Positions 27,248 through 38,121 of a DNA stretch of 64,000 bases are shown piece after piece. The position numbers and the translations under genes were made by a program. The stretch comes from Chromohalobacter canadensis. Lineage in GTDB: Bacteria; Pseudomonadota; Gammaproteobacteria; Pseudomonadales; Halomonadaceae. How positions within the stretch are numbered: the stretch's first letter is position 1; every line of letters begins with the position of its first letter. The notes under the pieces are model-generated. The model saw only the letters and a list, made by a program, of their open reading frames with translations. It was not told the DNA's origin and did no database searches. The stretch covers positions 1,054,001-1,118,000 of the forward strand of contig NZ_CP140151.1 of the NCBI RefSeq assembly GCF_034479555.1, read 5' to 3'.

Positions 27248-27620
27248 TGCCTGGAGGAAACGCTCTCGACGGCTCATCTGCGTCTGGCCAGCACCTACAT
27301 CGAGTACCTGTCATGGCAGGAATGCATCCGCCGCTACGACCGGACACACACGATGTTCTACATGGACCCACCTTACTGGCAAACTGAGGGCTATGGCGTC
27401 GGATTTGGCATAGAGCAATACGAGGGAGATCCTGGGCAAGCTCAAGGTCAAGGCCATCATCAGTCTCAACAACCATCCCGACATCCGCCAGATCTTCGCC
27501 GGCTACCACATCGAAACCACTGACATCCGCTACACCGTCGGCGGCGGCAAGGGCCAAGAGGCCCGAGAGGTGCTGATCTTCAACTGGGATGTGGATGAAA
27601 AGCCAGCGGGGCTATTTTAA
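27248..27620 (+). pseudogene. Dam-type (D12 class) adenine methylase remnant, frameshifted and 5'-truncated
   Basis: The translated fragment includes LRLASTYIEYLSWQECIRR, then FYMDPPYWQTEGYGV, whose DPPY is the catalytic motif of Dam-like N6-adenine methylases. After GIEQYE a run of three G at 27424-27426 shifts the frame by one; restoring it gives EILGKLKVKAIISLNNHPD and a C-terminus ending ...KPAGLF with TAA at 27618. The N-terminal SAM-binding half is absent. Genes of this kind are typical of tailed-phage genomes, so this is a prophage relic. Confidence 0.8.
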
Positions 27621-27638
27621 CCAAGTAGGGGTATAGGT

Positions 27639-28088
27639 ATGGAGATCGGAGCGTCAGTAACAGCCGTTAAGGGAGCGCTTGACCTAGCGCGTTCGGCCAA
27701 GGACGTAAACGACCGTGCTCAGCTCAATGCAGCAGTGAGTGACATAATGGACAAGCTGACCACAGCGCAGTCCGGTTTGTTCGAGATGCAGCATCAGTAT
27801 CAGCAACTGATCGAGGAGAACCAGCGGCTGCAACAGGCCCTGGAGAAGGAAGCCCGGTTTGATCGGTATCGTAAGGAAGAGACACCTCAGGGTGATTGGG
27901 TTCTATCACTCAAGGAAGATTTTGTTACTCCAGACGAGCCGCCCCACTCTATATGCCCTCTTTGCAGGGAAGAAGGCCGGTATTCATTGATGTCTCGTAA
28001 CAGCTCTACCTATCGATGCGGATTCTGCAAGTATGTTGCTAAGTACGCACCTAGTGGCATCAGCGATGAAGTCTTGAGGAAAGCCTAG
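27639..28088 (+). CDS. Coiled-coil and zinc-ribbon protein, 149 aa, phage-like
   Basis: The N-terminal two thirds is helical, with a coiled-coil stretch at about 45-75 (MQHQYQQLIEENQRLQQALEKE). The C-terminal third has two CxxC pairs, CPLC and CGFC, that would form a zinc ribbon. I know similar proteins only as uncharacterised genes of prophages and mobile islands. It begins 18 nt after the methylase remnant and reads the same way. It appears intact. Confidence 0.6.
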   Translation: MEIGASVTAVKGALDLARSAKDVNDRAQLNAAVSDIMDKLTTAQSGLFEMQHQYQQLIEENQRLQQALEKEARFDRYRKEETPQGDWVLSLKEDFVTPDEPPHSICPLCREEGRYSLMSRNSSTYRCGFCKYVAKYAPSGISDEVLRKA

Positions 28089-28230
28089 CCTTTGCCTTTG
28101 CCAACTATCAGGCAAAAGCAAGCCATAGCTTCATGCTCCAGTGGTGCCAAAGCCTTCGCGAAGCTATGCCAAGTGCAGCGCACGGTTACACAAATTCGGC
28201 ACGCGAATCTCGGTTGACACTTCGTTGACA

Positions 28231-28288
28231 CTTGAGGAAAAGCAGGCAAAACCAAGCGGGGGAGGGGAATGCTAAGTACTTGATTTTT
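28231..28288 (+). repeat. Right copy of ~60-bp direct repeat, beside tRNA-Leu
   Basis: Begins CTTGAGGAAAAGCAGG and ends TACTTGATTTTT, one base before the tRNA-Leu CCA end. Partner of the repeat at 18678-18738. Together they enclose about 9.5 kb. Confidence 0.7.
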
Positions 28289-28289
28289 T

Positions 28290-28376
28290 TGGTGCCCGGG
28301 GTCGGACTCGAACCGACACGGTGTCGCCACCGGGGGATTTTGAATCCCCTGCGTCTACCAATTTCGCCACCCGGGC
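28290..28376 (-). tRNA. leuX: tRNA-Leu, anticodon CAA
   Basis: An 87-nt gene with the CCA end encoded. The acceptor stem is GCCCGGG/CCCGGGC. The anticodon stem GGGGA/TCCCC encloses TTCAAAA, giving anticodon CAA. A long variable arm (CGGTGGCGACACCG) and the T-loop GTTCGAGTC are present. This corresponds to E. coli leuX, a classic integration site for pathogenicity islands. The gene is intact and sits at the right edge of the island; its 3' end faces the island. Confidence 0.96.
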
Positions 28377-28387
28377 AGCGGAGACGT

Positions 28388-28415
28388 ATTATACGGAGCA
28401 GATTGGCGACGTCAA
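28388..28415 (-). promoter_or_regulatory. Promoter of tRNA-Leu
   Basis: On the minus strand TTGACG (28415-28410) is followed after 16 nt by a perfect TATAAT (28393-28388). The start point would lie a few bases before the mature tRNA 5' end at 28376. Confidence 0.75.
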
Positions 28416-28536
28416 TCATTGGGCCTGACTTCGTCGCCTGTCTCGATTATCATAGGCCGCCTTCGTCGAGCGCACGCCGTGCGTGCCTCATCTTCAACTT
28501 CAGTTTTTCTGATTCCAGGTCGTTCTCTCCAACGCC

Positions 28537-30736
<2,200 letters not shown>

Positions 30737-30805
30737 TCGAAGACCAACCGGGATACGCTCTCGGGTCCAGGTTCACCCCCAACTACCATCCGGAGATAAC
30801 AATCC

Positions 30806-31135
30806 ATGCTGGAGTTTTTCATTCCCGCAGCTCACGCGCAGGATGCTTCCCCCGCGGGCGGCGGCATTGCCCAGATCGTCATGCTAGTCGGCTTCGTGCT
30901 GATCTTCTACTTTCTGTTATGGCGCCCGCAGTCCAAGCGTGCGAAGCAGCACAAACAACTGATCAGCAACCTGGCCAAGGGCGATGAGATCGTCATCGGC
31001 GGCGGCCTGATGGGGCGTGTCACTAAAGTCGGCGACGATTTCATCAGCTTGGAAATCGCCGAAGGCACCGAGGTGAACGTTCAGAAGAACTCCGTCGCCG
31101 CGGTATTGCCCAAGGGCACCCTGAAGTCCATCTGA
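30806..31135 (+). CDS. yajC: YajC, SecDF accessory subunit
   Basis: A 109-aa single-pass inner-membrane protein that joins SecD and SecF. One membrane helix at about residues 22-42 (IVMLVGFVLIFYFLLW) is followed by the conserved RPQSKRAKQHKQLISNLAKGDEIV and an SH3-like tail. It sits just upstream of secD as usual. Confidence 0.95.
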   Translation: MLEFFIPAAHAQDASPAGGGIAQIVMLVGFVLIFYFLLWRPQSKRAKQHKQLISNLAKGDEIVIGGGLMGRVTKVGDDFISLEIAEGTEVNVQKNSVAAVLPKGTLKSI

Positions 31136-31235
31136 TCTCCTATCAGGAGGCGCGAAACCGCCCCTCCTCAACGCCACCGGCCATGCTCTATGGTCGGTGG
31201 TTGTCTTCTGCGTCAGCAACAAGGACAGGGCTTCC

Positions 31236-33086
31236 ATGCTCAACCGTTATCCCCTGTGGAAGTATCTGCTGATACTCATCGTACTTCTCGTCGGCGTCAT
31301 CTACGCGTTACCCAATCTTTACCCCGCCGACCCCGCCGTTCAGATCAGCAGTACCGCCAGCGGCACCGCACTCGATCAAGAGCGTCTCGACCGCTTGACC
31401 CAAGCGCTCGAGGACGAAGGCATCGACATCAAGCAAAGCGAGCTGGACGGCAACAGTGCACTGATTCGCCTCGACGAGGCCGATCAGCAAATCGCTGCCC
31501 GTGACATACTCGACGACCGCTTGGGCGACGCCTACACCGTGGCGCTCAACCTCGCCGATTCGACACCCGACTGGTTGGCCAGCCTTTCCGCCACCCCCAT
31601 GAAGCTCGGCCTCGACCTCCAGGGCGGAGTGCACTTTCTGCTGCAAGTCGACATGGACGCCGCCGTTCAGCAACGCCTGGAAGCGAATGCCAGCGCCGTC
31701 CGCGACATCCTGCGTGACGAACGGATCCGTTATCGTGATACCGAGATCGGCGACCGTACGATTACGTTCCAGTTCGCCAGTGAGGACGATCGCAACGCTG
31801 CGCGCGACTTGATCGCCGACCAGTTCCCTGACTTCGACTATGAGAACGAAGACAGCAGTAGCGGTGCGGCCCTGACAATGACCTTCACCGAACAGGCCGT
31901 ACAGGCGTTGCAGGACTATGCCGTCAATCAGAACCTGACGACGATCCGCAACCGCGTCAACGAGTTGGGCGTCTCGGAGCCACTGGTGCAGCGCCAGGGC
32001 CCCAGCCGCATCGTCGTCGAGCTGCCCGGCGTGCAGGACACCGCCGCCGCCAAACGCATCGTGGGGTCTACGGCCAACCTGGAGTTCCGCCTGGAAGCCC
32101 GTCCGGACACACCCGAGCGCGAGGTCGAAACCTTCCATTTCCGCAACAACGAGAACCGCACCGCAGAGTTGATGCGTGATGTCATCGTCACCGGCGATCA
32201 TGTCTCTAGCGCCAGCCGCAGCTTCGATCAAAACAACCGCCCGCAGGTCAACATCAACCTCGATGGTACCGGTGGCTCGATGATGAGCCGCGCCACGCGT
32301 TCCAATATCGGGCGCAACATGGCGGTCGTCTTCATCGAGCACAAGACTCGTACATACACGGTGATGGAAGACGGTGAAGAGGTCGAAAAGCGCGAGGCCT
32401 ATACCGAGCGCGGTATCATCAGCTTGGCGACCATACAAAGCGCCTTGAGCAATCGCTTCCGCATCACCGGTCTCGACTCCTCGAGCGAGGCGGCAGACCT
32501 GGCCTTGCTGCTGCGCTCCGGCTCACTGGCAGCCCCCATCTACTTCGCCCAAGAGCGCACCATCGGGCCCAGCCTGGGCGCTCAGAACATCAACCAGGGC
32601 ATTCTCTCTGTAGAACTCGGCCTGTTGCTCGTGGTGCTGTTCATGCTGGTGCGCTACAAGGCCTTCGGCGTGGTCGCCAACATCTCGCTGGGGCTAAACC
32701 TGGTGCTGCTGGTCGCCGCAATGTCGATGCTCGGCGCCACTCTGACGCTCCCTGGGATCGCCGGCATCGTGTTGACGCTGGGCATGGCGGTGGACGCCAA
32801 CGTCTTGATATTCGAACGAATACGTGAAGAGATCAAAGCCAAGATGCCGGCCCAGCAAGCCATACATGCCGGCTTCGAGCGCGCCTTCACCTCGATCGTC
32901 GACGCCAACATCACGACCCTGCTGGTGGCGGTCATCCTGTTCTCGATCGGCACCGGGCCGGTCAAAGGCTTCGCCGTCACGCTGTCGCTGGGCATTCTGA
33001 CCTCGATGTTTACCGCCATCCTGGTCTCACGTGCCCTTATCAACCTCACCATCGGCGGGCGCCCGCTGAAGAAAATCTGGATCTGA
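31236..33086 (+). CDS. secD: Protein translocase subunit SecD
   Basis: Inner-membrane subunit that uses the proton gradient to help preprotein movement through SecYEG. The 616-aa protein has a first helix (about 8-28), the periplasmic P1 domain with GLDLQGGVHFLL, and a C-terminal five-helix RND-type bundle containing GIVLTLGMAVDANVLIFERIREE. I chose ATG 31236 because AAGGACAGGG precedes it and it begins MLNRYPLWKY as in the family; the frame continues 13 codons upstream without homology. Confidence 0.96.
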   Translation: MLNRYPLWKYLLILIVLLVGVIYALPNLYPADPAVQISSTASGTALDQERLDRLTQALEDEGIDIKQSELDGNSALIRLDEADQQIAARDILDDRLGDAYTVALNLADSTPDWLASLSATPMKLGLDLQGGVHFLLQVDMDAAVQQRLEANASAVRDILRDERIRYRDTEIGDRTITFQFASEDDRNAARDLIADQFPDFDYENEDSSSGAALTMTFTEQAVQALQDYAVNQNLTTIRNRVNELGVSEPLVQRQGPSRIVVELPGVQDTAAAKRIVGSTANLEFRLEARPDTPEREVETFHFRNNENRTAELMRDVIVTGDHVSSASRSFDQNNRPQVNINLDGTGGSMMSRATRSNIGRNMAVVFIEHKTRTYTVMEDGEEVEKREAYTERGIISLATIQSALSNRFRITGLDSSSEAADLALLLRSGSLAAPIYFAQERTIGPSLGAQNINQGILSVELGLLLVVLFMLVRYKAFGVVANISLGLNLVLLVAAMSMLGATLTLPGIAGIVLTLGMAVDANVLIFERIREEIKAKMPAQQAIHAGFERAFTSIVDANITTLLVAVILFSIGTGPVKGFAVTLSLGILTSMFTAILVSRALINLTIGGRPLKKIWI

Positions 33087-33098
33087 GGAGAGCGAGCG

Positions 33099-34010
33099 AT
33101 GCGACAGTTAGACTTCATGGGCAAACGCCGCATAGCCTTCGCCGTTTCCGTGCTGCTCGCGGTCATTGCGATCGGTGCCCTGGCGTTCAAAGGCCTCAAT
33201 CTGGGCCTGGACTTCACCGGCGGTACGCTGGTGGAAGTCCGTTATGAGCAAGCTCCAGCCCTCGACGACCTACGCAGTAAATTAGGCGACGAGGGTTTCG
33301 AGGATGCCCAGGTGCAAACCTTCGGCACCTCCAATGACATCCTCGTGCGCCTGCAGCAGACGTTCGACAACGATGTCGGACAACGCGTCGTGGATATTCT
33401 GGACAGCGAGGCGAATTCAGTAGACCTGGTCCGCGCCGAGTTCGTCGGCGCGCAGGTCGGCGATCAACTGCGCGATCAGAGCGGCATGGGCATGCTACTG
33501 GCCCTGGCGGTGGTGATGGTGTACGTGGCGTTCCGCTTCCAGTACAAGTTCGCGCTCGGCGCCCTGATCTCCCTCGGGCATGACGTGGTGATCATACTCG
33601 GCATCTTCGCGCTGTTCGGGCTGGACTTCGATTTGACGGTGCTGGCCGCCATCTTGGCGGTGATCGGTTACTCGCTCAACGACACCATCATCGTCTACGA
33701 CCGAATACGCGAGAATATTCGCAAGTCGCAAATCGACGATATGGCGCAGATATTCAACGAGTCGATCAACCAGACCCTGGCGCGCACCATGGCGACGTCG
33801 GGGACCACATTGCTGGTACTTCTGGCATTGTTCTTCCTCGGCGGGGACATGATCCACAACTTCTCGATCGCCTTGATACTGGGCGTCGTCGCGGGGACTT
33901 TCTCGTCGGTATATGTGGCTGCCGCGTTGTTGCTGGCCATCAAACTGCAGCGCCAGGACCTGATTCCATCGAAGAAGGAAAACGACGACGAGGAAGAAGA
34001 ACTGCCTTAG
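33099..34010 (+). CDS. secF: Protein translocase subunit SecF
   Basis: Partner of SecD, 303 aa. The N-terminal helix is followed by NLGLDFTGGTLVEVRYE, the conserved P4 start, and a six-helix bundle containing VIGYSLNDTIIVYDRIREN. The ATG is 12 nt after secD with GAGGAG just upstream. In Pseudomonas suhB follows secF directly; here a 10-kb catabolic region intervenes. Confidence 0.96.
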   Translation: MRQLDFMGKRRIAFAVSVLLAVIAIGALAFKGLNLGLDFTGGTLVEVRYEQAPALDDLRSKLGDEGFEDAQVQTFGTSNDILVRLQQTFDNDVGQRVVDILDSEANSVDLVRAEFVGAQVGDQLRDQSGMGMLLALAVVMVYVAFRFQYKFALGALISLGHDVVIILGIFALFGLDFDLTVLAAILAVIGYSLNDTIIVYDRIRENIRKSQIDDMAQIFNESINQTLARTMATSGTTLLVLLALFFLGGDMIHNFSIALILGVVAGTFSSVYVAAALLLAIKLQRQDLIPSKKENDDEEEELP

Positions 34011-34043
34011 GACTCGTCGGCCTTGCCGCTCGCTCGAGACCTG

Positions 34044-34069
34044 ATACGCCTCCCTCCGGGGAGGCGTAT
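34044..34069. terminator. Hairpin between secF and the sigma-54 regulator gene
   Basis: An 11-bp perfect stem (ATACGCCTCCC and complement, 4-nt loop) lies between two convergent genes. It has no strong T tract on either side, so termination may be partly Rho-dependent. Confidence 0.55.
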
Positions 34070-34098
34070 TGCGTTGGGGCTTGTATTGCGTTGCGAAA

Positions 34099-35517
34099 CT
34101 AGTCGCGCGATGCGATCTTCAACCCATGGCGGCGTAGCTTGCGCACCACGCTGGGCTGACTGATACCCAGCCGTTCGGCCATGGCATAGGTGCTCGATAC
34201 CCGCACCGCCAACTCACCGAGGATCTCGGCCTCGACGGCCTCCAGCGTCTCACGCAGGGAACGCCCTTCTTCCAGCGTCGCTAGAGGGCTCTCGCCACTT
34301 GCCGTTTTGCTCACGCGCGTCGGCGTCACGTCATTTTCCTCCATTGGCGCGCCGATGACGCCGCCTTCGGCGGATAACCAGGCGCGTTCGAGCCAGTTTT
34401 CCAGCTCGCGCACATTCCCCTGCCAATCGCCGCCCATCAGCTCCGGCCAGACCCTCGGGTGCAAAACCTTCTCCATGCCGTAACGCTCGTTAAGTCGAGC
34501 AAGCTGGCGCTCGGCGAGGCCGGGGATATCCTCGCGACGCTCGCGTAAGGGCGGCAACGTGACGGGAATCACATTGAGCCGATAGTAAAGATCGAGGCGG
34601 AAGCGTCCCTCCTCCACGCAGCGCGCGAGGTCCTGGTTGGTGGCAACCACCAGGCGGAAATCGACACGCCGCGAGCGCGTATCGCCCAGCCGTGTCAGGT
34701 AACCGTCCTGAATCACCTTCAACAGCTTGCTCTGCATGGCCAGGGGCAGCTCGCCGATCTCGTCGAGAAACAACGTGCCCTTGTGGGCCTGCTCCAGGAG
34801 CCCGGCCTTGCCCATCCGAGCGGCACCGCTGAACGCACCGGGTTGATAGCCGAACATCTCGGATTCGAACAGCGATTCAGGGATTGCCGCGCAATTGACG
34901 TCCACGAAGGCATCATCGCACCGCTGGCTCCAGCGATGCAGTTGGCGCGCGAAGGCGGTCTTGCCGACCCCCGATTCGCCGAGCATCAGTACCGTGGCAT
35001 CGGTCGGCGCCACCCGCTTGATAAGCTGCGCCACCTCGTGCATGACCTGGCAACGCACCTCCAGCGACTCCAACTCCAACGTATCGCCCGATGCCGGGCT
35101 ACCGCCCCGCTTGAGGTGCTCGTTGAAACGCCGCTGGAGAAGCGCATATTCATCTTGCAGCAGGCGCAGATCGGTCATGTCCATGGAGCGGCTGATGACG
35201 CGTACCAACTTGCCCGCCGCATAGACCGGATGCGCCTCGGCGATCACCTGCCGCCCCGTCCCGGTACGTTGCATGACCTGGGCCGGTTGGCCGGTACGTA
35301 TCACCTCCATCGATACCGACGGGGACAACACGCCTCGCGCCTCCAGCTCGTGCACCGTGGTCGCGCACAACGACTCGCGACTCATGCCGTACACGGCGGC
35401 GCTGCCGGGGCTGACATCCAACACATGGCCATCGTCGGCATCGACGATGAACACATGGTCGTGCCCGGTATGCACCAGCGCCTTGAGGGTTTGGACCTCG
35501 ATATCATTGTCGGGCAT
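34099..35517 (-). CDS. Sigma-54-dependent PAS/AAA+ transcriptional activator
   Basis: An enhancer-binding protein, 472 aa from the ATG at 35517 (an ATG ten codons upstream, at 35547, is an alternative). A PAS domain fills about 5-115 (DHVFIVDADDGHVLDVSPGSAAVYGM). The AAA+ domain has Walker A GESGVGKTA, the sigma-54 contact loop GAFSGA (a Ser variant of GAFTGA), Walker B LFLDEIGELP and the arginine-finger region FRLDLYYRL. A Fis/TyrR-type helix-turn-helix ends the protein (MAERLGISQPSVVRKLRRHG). Divergent from the catabolic operon, which has a -24/-12 promoter, so it very likely activates that operon in response to a small ligand sensed by the PAS domain. Confidence 0.88.
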   Translation of the reverse strand: MPDNDIEVQTLKALVHTGHDHVFIVDADDGHVLDVSPGSAAVYGMSRESLCATTVHELEARGVLSPSVSMEVIRTGQPAQVMQRTGTGRQVIAEAHPVYAAGKLVRVISRSMDMTDLRLLQDEYALLQRRFNEHLKRGGSPASGDTLELESLEVRCQVMHEVAQLIKRVAPTDATVLMLGESGVGKTAFARQLHRWSQRCDDAFVDVNCAAIPESLFESEMFGYQPGAFSGAARMGKAGLLEQAHKGTLFLDEIGELPLAMQSKLLKVIQDGYLTRLGDTRSRRVDFRLVVATNQDLARCVEEGRFRLDLYYRLNVIPVTLPPLRERREDIPGLAERQLARLNERYGMEKVLHPRVWPELMGGDWQGNVRELENWLERAWLSAEGGVIGAPMEENDVTPTRVSKTASGESPLATLEEGRSLRETLEAVEAEILGELAVRVSSTYAMAERLGISQPSVVRKLRRHGLKIASRD

Positions 35518-35559
35518 GCCGTCTCTCGATTCATTTTTGCATTGCAATTCAATAGTGGA

Positions 35560-35574
35560 TCACCCATACGGTGA
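35560..35574. promoter_or_regulatory. Candidate activator-binding palindrome
   Basis: TCACC, five bases, then GGTGA (15 bp, perfect arms) lies 61 bp upstream of the -24 element, a typical distance for an enhancer. A related TCACCGGT occurs at about 35593-35600. Proposed binding sites for the adjacent activator. Confidence 0.4.
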
Positions 35575-35634
35575 AAACAATGCATTTTTGAATCACCGGT
35601 AACGCTAACCCATTGATTTTTCGTTAACGAGAGT

Positions 35635-35650
35635 TGGCACGTTTCATGCT
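35635..35650 (+). promoter_or_regulatory. Sigma-54 (-24/-12) promoter of the guanidino catabolic operon
   Basis: TGGCACGTTTCATGCT matches the consensus TGGCACRNNNNTTGCW at every fixed position but one (A for the first T of TTGC). It lies 56 nt before the first gene, whose ATG has AGGAG upstream. Its position opposite a sigma-54 activator gene supports function. Confidence 0.82.
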
Positions 35651-35706
35651 GAACTAGAGGGTGAGGAAAGCGCTATAACAATCCGCGTGACTGCCAGGAG
35701 AAATGC

Positions 35707-36669
35707 ATGAGCGAGCACGACACCCCGCGTTTCAACCAACCGCTAGGTGGCAACGACATGCCACGCTTCGGCGGCCCTGCCAGCATGATGCGCCTGCCCA
35801 TGCAGGCAAACGCCAAAGGGCTCGACGCCGCCTTCGTGGGCATCCCCATGGACATCGGCACTTCGAATCGGCCCGGCACACGCCTGGGGCCACGCCAGAT
35901 TCGCGATGAATCGCGCATGCTGCGCCCCTACAACATGGCCACCCGCGCCGCCCCGTTCGATAGCCTGCAAGTCGCCGATATCGGTGATGTACCGATCAAC
36001 ACCTTCGACCTCAAGAAAAGCGTCGGCATCATCGAGAATTACTATCACGAACTGCTCTCACACGACGCCGTGCCTTTGACCCTCGGCGGTGACCATACCC
36101 TGACCTGGCCGATCCTGCGCGCCATGGCCCGCAAGCATGGCCCCGTCGGCTTGATCCATATCGACGCCCACGCCGATATCAACGAGCACATGTTCGGCGA
36201 AGAAGTGGCGCACGGCTGTCCGTTCCGCCGCGCCCAGGAGGAAGGCTTGCTGGACAGCCAGCGCGTGGTGCAGATCGGCCTGCGAGGTACCGGCTACGCC
36301 GCCGATGACTTCGACTGGTGCCGCGAGCAAGGCTTCCGTGTCGTGACCGCCGAGCAATGCTGGCACAAGTCGCTGGAACCCTTGATGGCCGAGGTGCGCG
36401 AACAGATGGGCGATGGCCCGGTGTATATCTCGTTCGACATCGATGGACTCGATCCCTCGGTGGCGCCCGGCACCGGCACCGTCGAGGCCGCTGGCCTGAC
36501 CATGCCACAAGGGCTCGAGATCGTCCGCGGTGCCCAGGGCCTCAACGTGGTCGGCGGCGACCTGGTCGAGGTTGCCCCGCCCTATGACGCCAGCGGCAAC
36601 ACCGCGTTGATGGGCGCCACCCTGCTCTACGAAATGCTCTGCGTGCTCCCCGGCGTCAAACGCCGCTGA
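35707..36669 (+). CDS. Ureohydrolase (guanidinobutyrase/agmatinase family)
   Basis: A 320-aa manganese enzyme of the arginase superfamily that releases urea from a guanidino compound. The metal ligands are visible: His in GGDHTLTWP, the DAHADIN triad and SFDIDGLDPS, with the family ending GGDLVEVAPPYD. Guanidinobutyrases and guanidinopropionases share the extended N-terminus FNQPLGGNDMPRFGG..MMRLP seen here, and with an AruI-like decarboxylase in the operon 4-guanidinobutyrate is the most likely substrate (giving GABA and urea). Agmatinase cannot be excluded from sequence alone. First gene behind the sigma-54 promoter. Confidence 0.88.
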   Translation: MSEHDTPRFNQPLGGNDMPRFGGPASMMRLPMQANAKGLDAAFVGIPMDIGTSNRPGTRLGPRQIRDESRMLRPYNMATRAAPFDSLQVADIGDVPINTFDLKKSVGIIENYYHELLSHDAVPLTLGGDHTLTWPILRAMARKHGPVGLIHIDAHADINEHMFGEEVAHGCPFRRAQEEGLLDSQRVVQIGLRGTGYAADDFDWCREQGFRVVTAEQCWHKSLEPLMAEVREQMGDGPVYISFDIDGLDPSVAPGTGTVEAAGLTMPQGLEIVRGAQGLNVVGGDLVEVAPPYDASGNTALMGATLLYEMLCVLPGVKRR

Positions 36670-36719
36670 GCCCATGCCCCCGATACCGGGGGGCCATACA
36701 ACAACAAGTGGTGACATCT

Positions 36720-38111
36720 ATGTCTGCATCCCCCGATTCCACCGCCGCTGGCGGCGGTGACCCCGATAACACGCGGCTGATCCTGCGCGGTCTTCTCAAG
36801 TTCCTGATTCCCTCGCTGATCGGCGCCGGCATGTTCCTGGTGCCCTTCTCGACGGGGGACACCATCAATATCGGCATGGGCATGCTCGCCGACGGCCTTC
36901 AGGCCTGGCTCGGCGACGCCTTGCCCGCCATCGCCACGCTGGTGCTCTGCACTTCGGTACTGCTGACGCTTTACGTCAAGGCCGTCAAACCGAGCTGGTC
37001 CCGCGAGGGTACCCTCAACGAGCTGTTCGACGTGGCGCCGCTATGGACCCTGATGCGCGCGCTGGGGGCGCTATTCGCGCTGATGACCTATTTCCAGATC
37101 GGTCCTGAGTTCGTGACCGCCTCCTTTACCGGCGGTGTCATGCTCAACGATCTGGCCCCCGTGCTGCTGACGTTCTTCTTCTTCGCCGCCATTCTACTGC
37201 CGTTTCTGGTCGACTTCGGGTTCATGGAGTTCATCGGCAGCCTGGTACGGGTGCCATTTCGCAAGATCTTCGGGCTCCCCGGCCGCAGCGCCATCGACGC
37301 CACTGCCTCGTGGATGGGCTCCGGCACCGTGGGCGTGCTGATCACCACCCAGCAATACGAACGCGGCTTCTACAATCGCCGCGAAGCCTCGGTCATCGCG
37401 ACGAACTTCTCCATCGTCTCAATTGCCTTCGCGCTGCTGGTGACCAGCTTCATCGGCATCAACCACCTCTTCATCCCCTTCTACCTCACCGTAGTGGTCG
37501 CGGGCCTGGTAGCGGCCGTGATCGTGCCCCGCCTGCCACCGCTCTCGCGTAAGCCGGACACCTACTACGAACCGGTGGGTTGCCGCCTCGTCGAGGAACA
37601 TAGCGGCTCGCAGAGCCTGTTTCGTTACAGCCTGGGCATGGCCGTCGCACGTGCCGACAAGGCCCCCGGCCCGCGCCAGCTGGTGCGGCATGCCCTGCTG
37701 AACGTGGCCGATATCTTCTTCGGCCTGCTGCCGCTGGTCATCGCCATCGGTACCGTGGCCTTGATCCTGGCCGAGTTCACGCCGCTGTTCACCTGGCTGT
37801 CCTACCCCATGGTGCCGGTACTCGAGTGGATGCGCGTCCCCGAAGCGGCCGCGGCCGCCCCCGCGACTCTGGTGGGCTTCGCCGACATGTTCCTGCCCGC
37901 CGTGCTGGCCAGCGACATCGAAAGCGAGCTGACCCGCTTCGTGATCGCCTGCCTGTCGCTGACGCAGTTGATCTACATGTCGGAAATCGGCGCCTTGCTA
38001 CTCAAGTCCAAGATCCCGCTCAAGCTCTGGGAGCTGGTGGTCATTTTCCTGCTGCGCACCGCCATCACCCTGCCGATCATCGTCGTGATGGGCCACTGGC
38101 TGGTCGCTTAA
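36720..38111 (+). CDS. YjiH-family membrane protein, probable transporter
   Basis: A 463-aa polytopic protein with about ten hydrophobic segments, matching the YjiH/nucleoside-recognition (Gate) family, for example GAGMFLVPFSTGDTINIGMG near the start and FADMFLPAVLAS near the end. Family members are poorly characterised transporters. GGTGA lies 6 nt before the ATG at 36720; a GTG four codons upstream overlaps it. Position inside the operon suggests it moves the guanidino substrate or its product (for example urea or GABA), which is inference. Confidence 0.78.
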   Translation: MSASPDSTAAGGGDPDNTRLILRGLLKFLIPSLIGAGMFLVPFSTGDTINIGMGMLADGLQAWLGDALPAIATLVLCTSVLLTLYVKAVKPSWSREGTLNELFDVAPLWTLMRALGALFALMTYFQIGPEFVTASFTGGVMLNDLAPVLLTFFFFAAILLPFLVDFGFMEFIGSLVRVPFRKIFGLPGRSAIDATASWMGSGTVGVLITTQQYERGFYNRREASVIATNFSIVSIAFALLVTSFIGINHLFIPFYLTVVVAGLVAAVIVPRLPPLSRKPDTYYEPVGCRLVEEHSGSQSLFRYSLGMAVARADKAPGPRQLVRHALLNVADIFFGLLPLVIAIGTVALILAEFTPLFTWLSYPMVPVLEWMRVPEAAAAAPATLVGFADMFLPAVLASDIESELTRFVIACLSLTQLIYMSEIGALLLKSKIPLKLWELVVIFLLRTAITLPIIVVMGHWLVA

Positions 38112-38121
38112 GGAGCGCTCC

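Noticed and set aside
27089..27277. 62-aa open frame on the minus strand upstream of the methylase relic
   Set aside because: Overlaps the Dam-type remnant in antisense and lacks a ribosome site.
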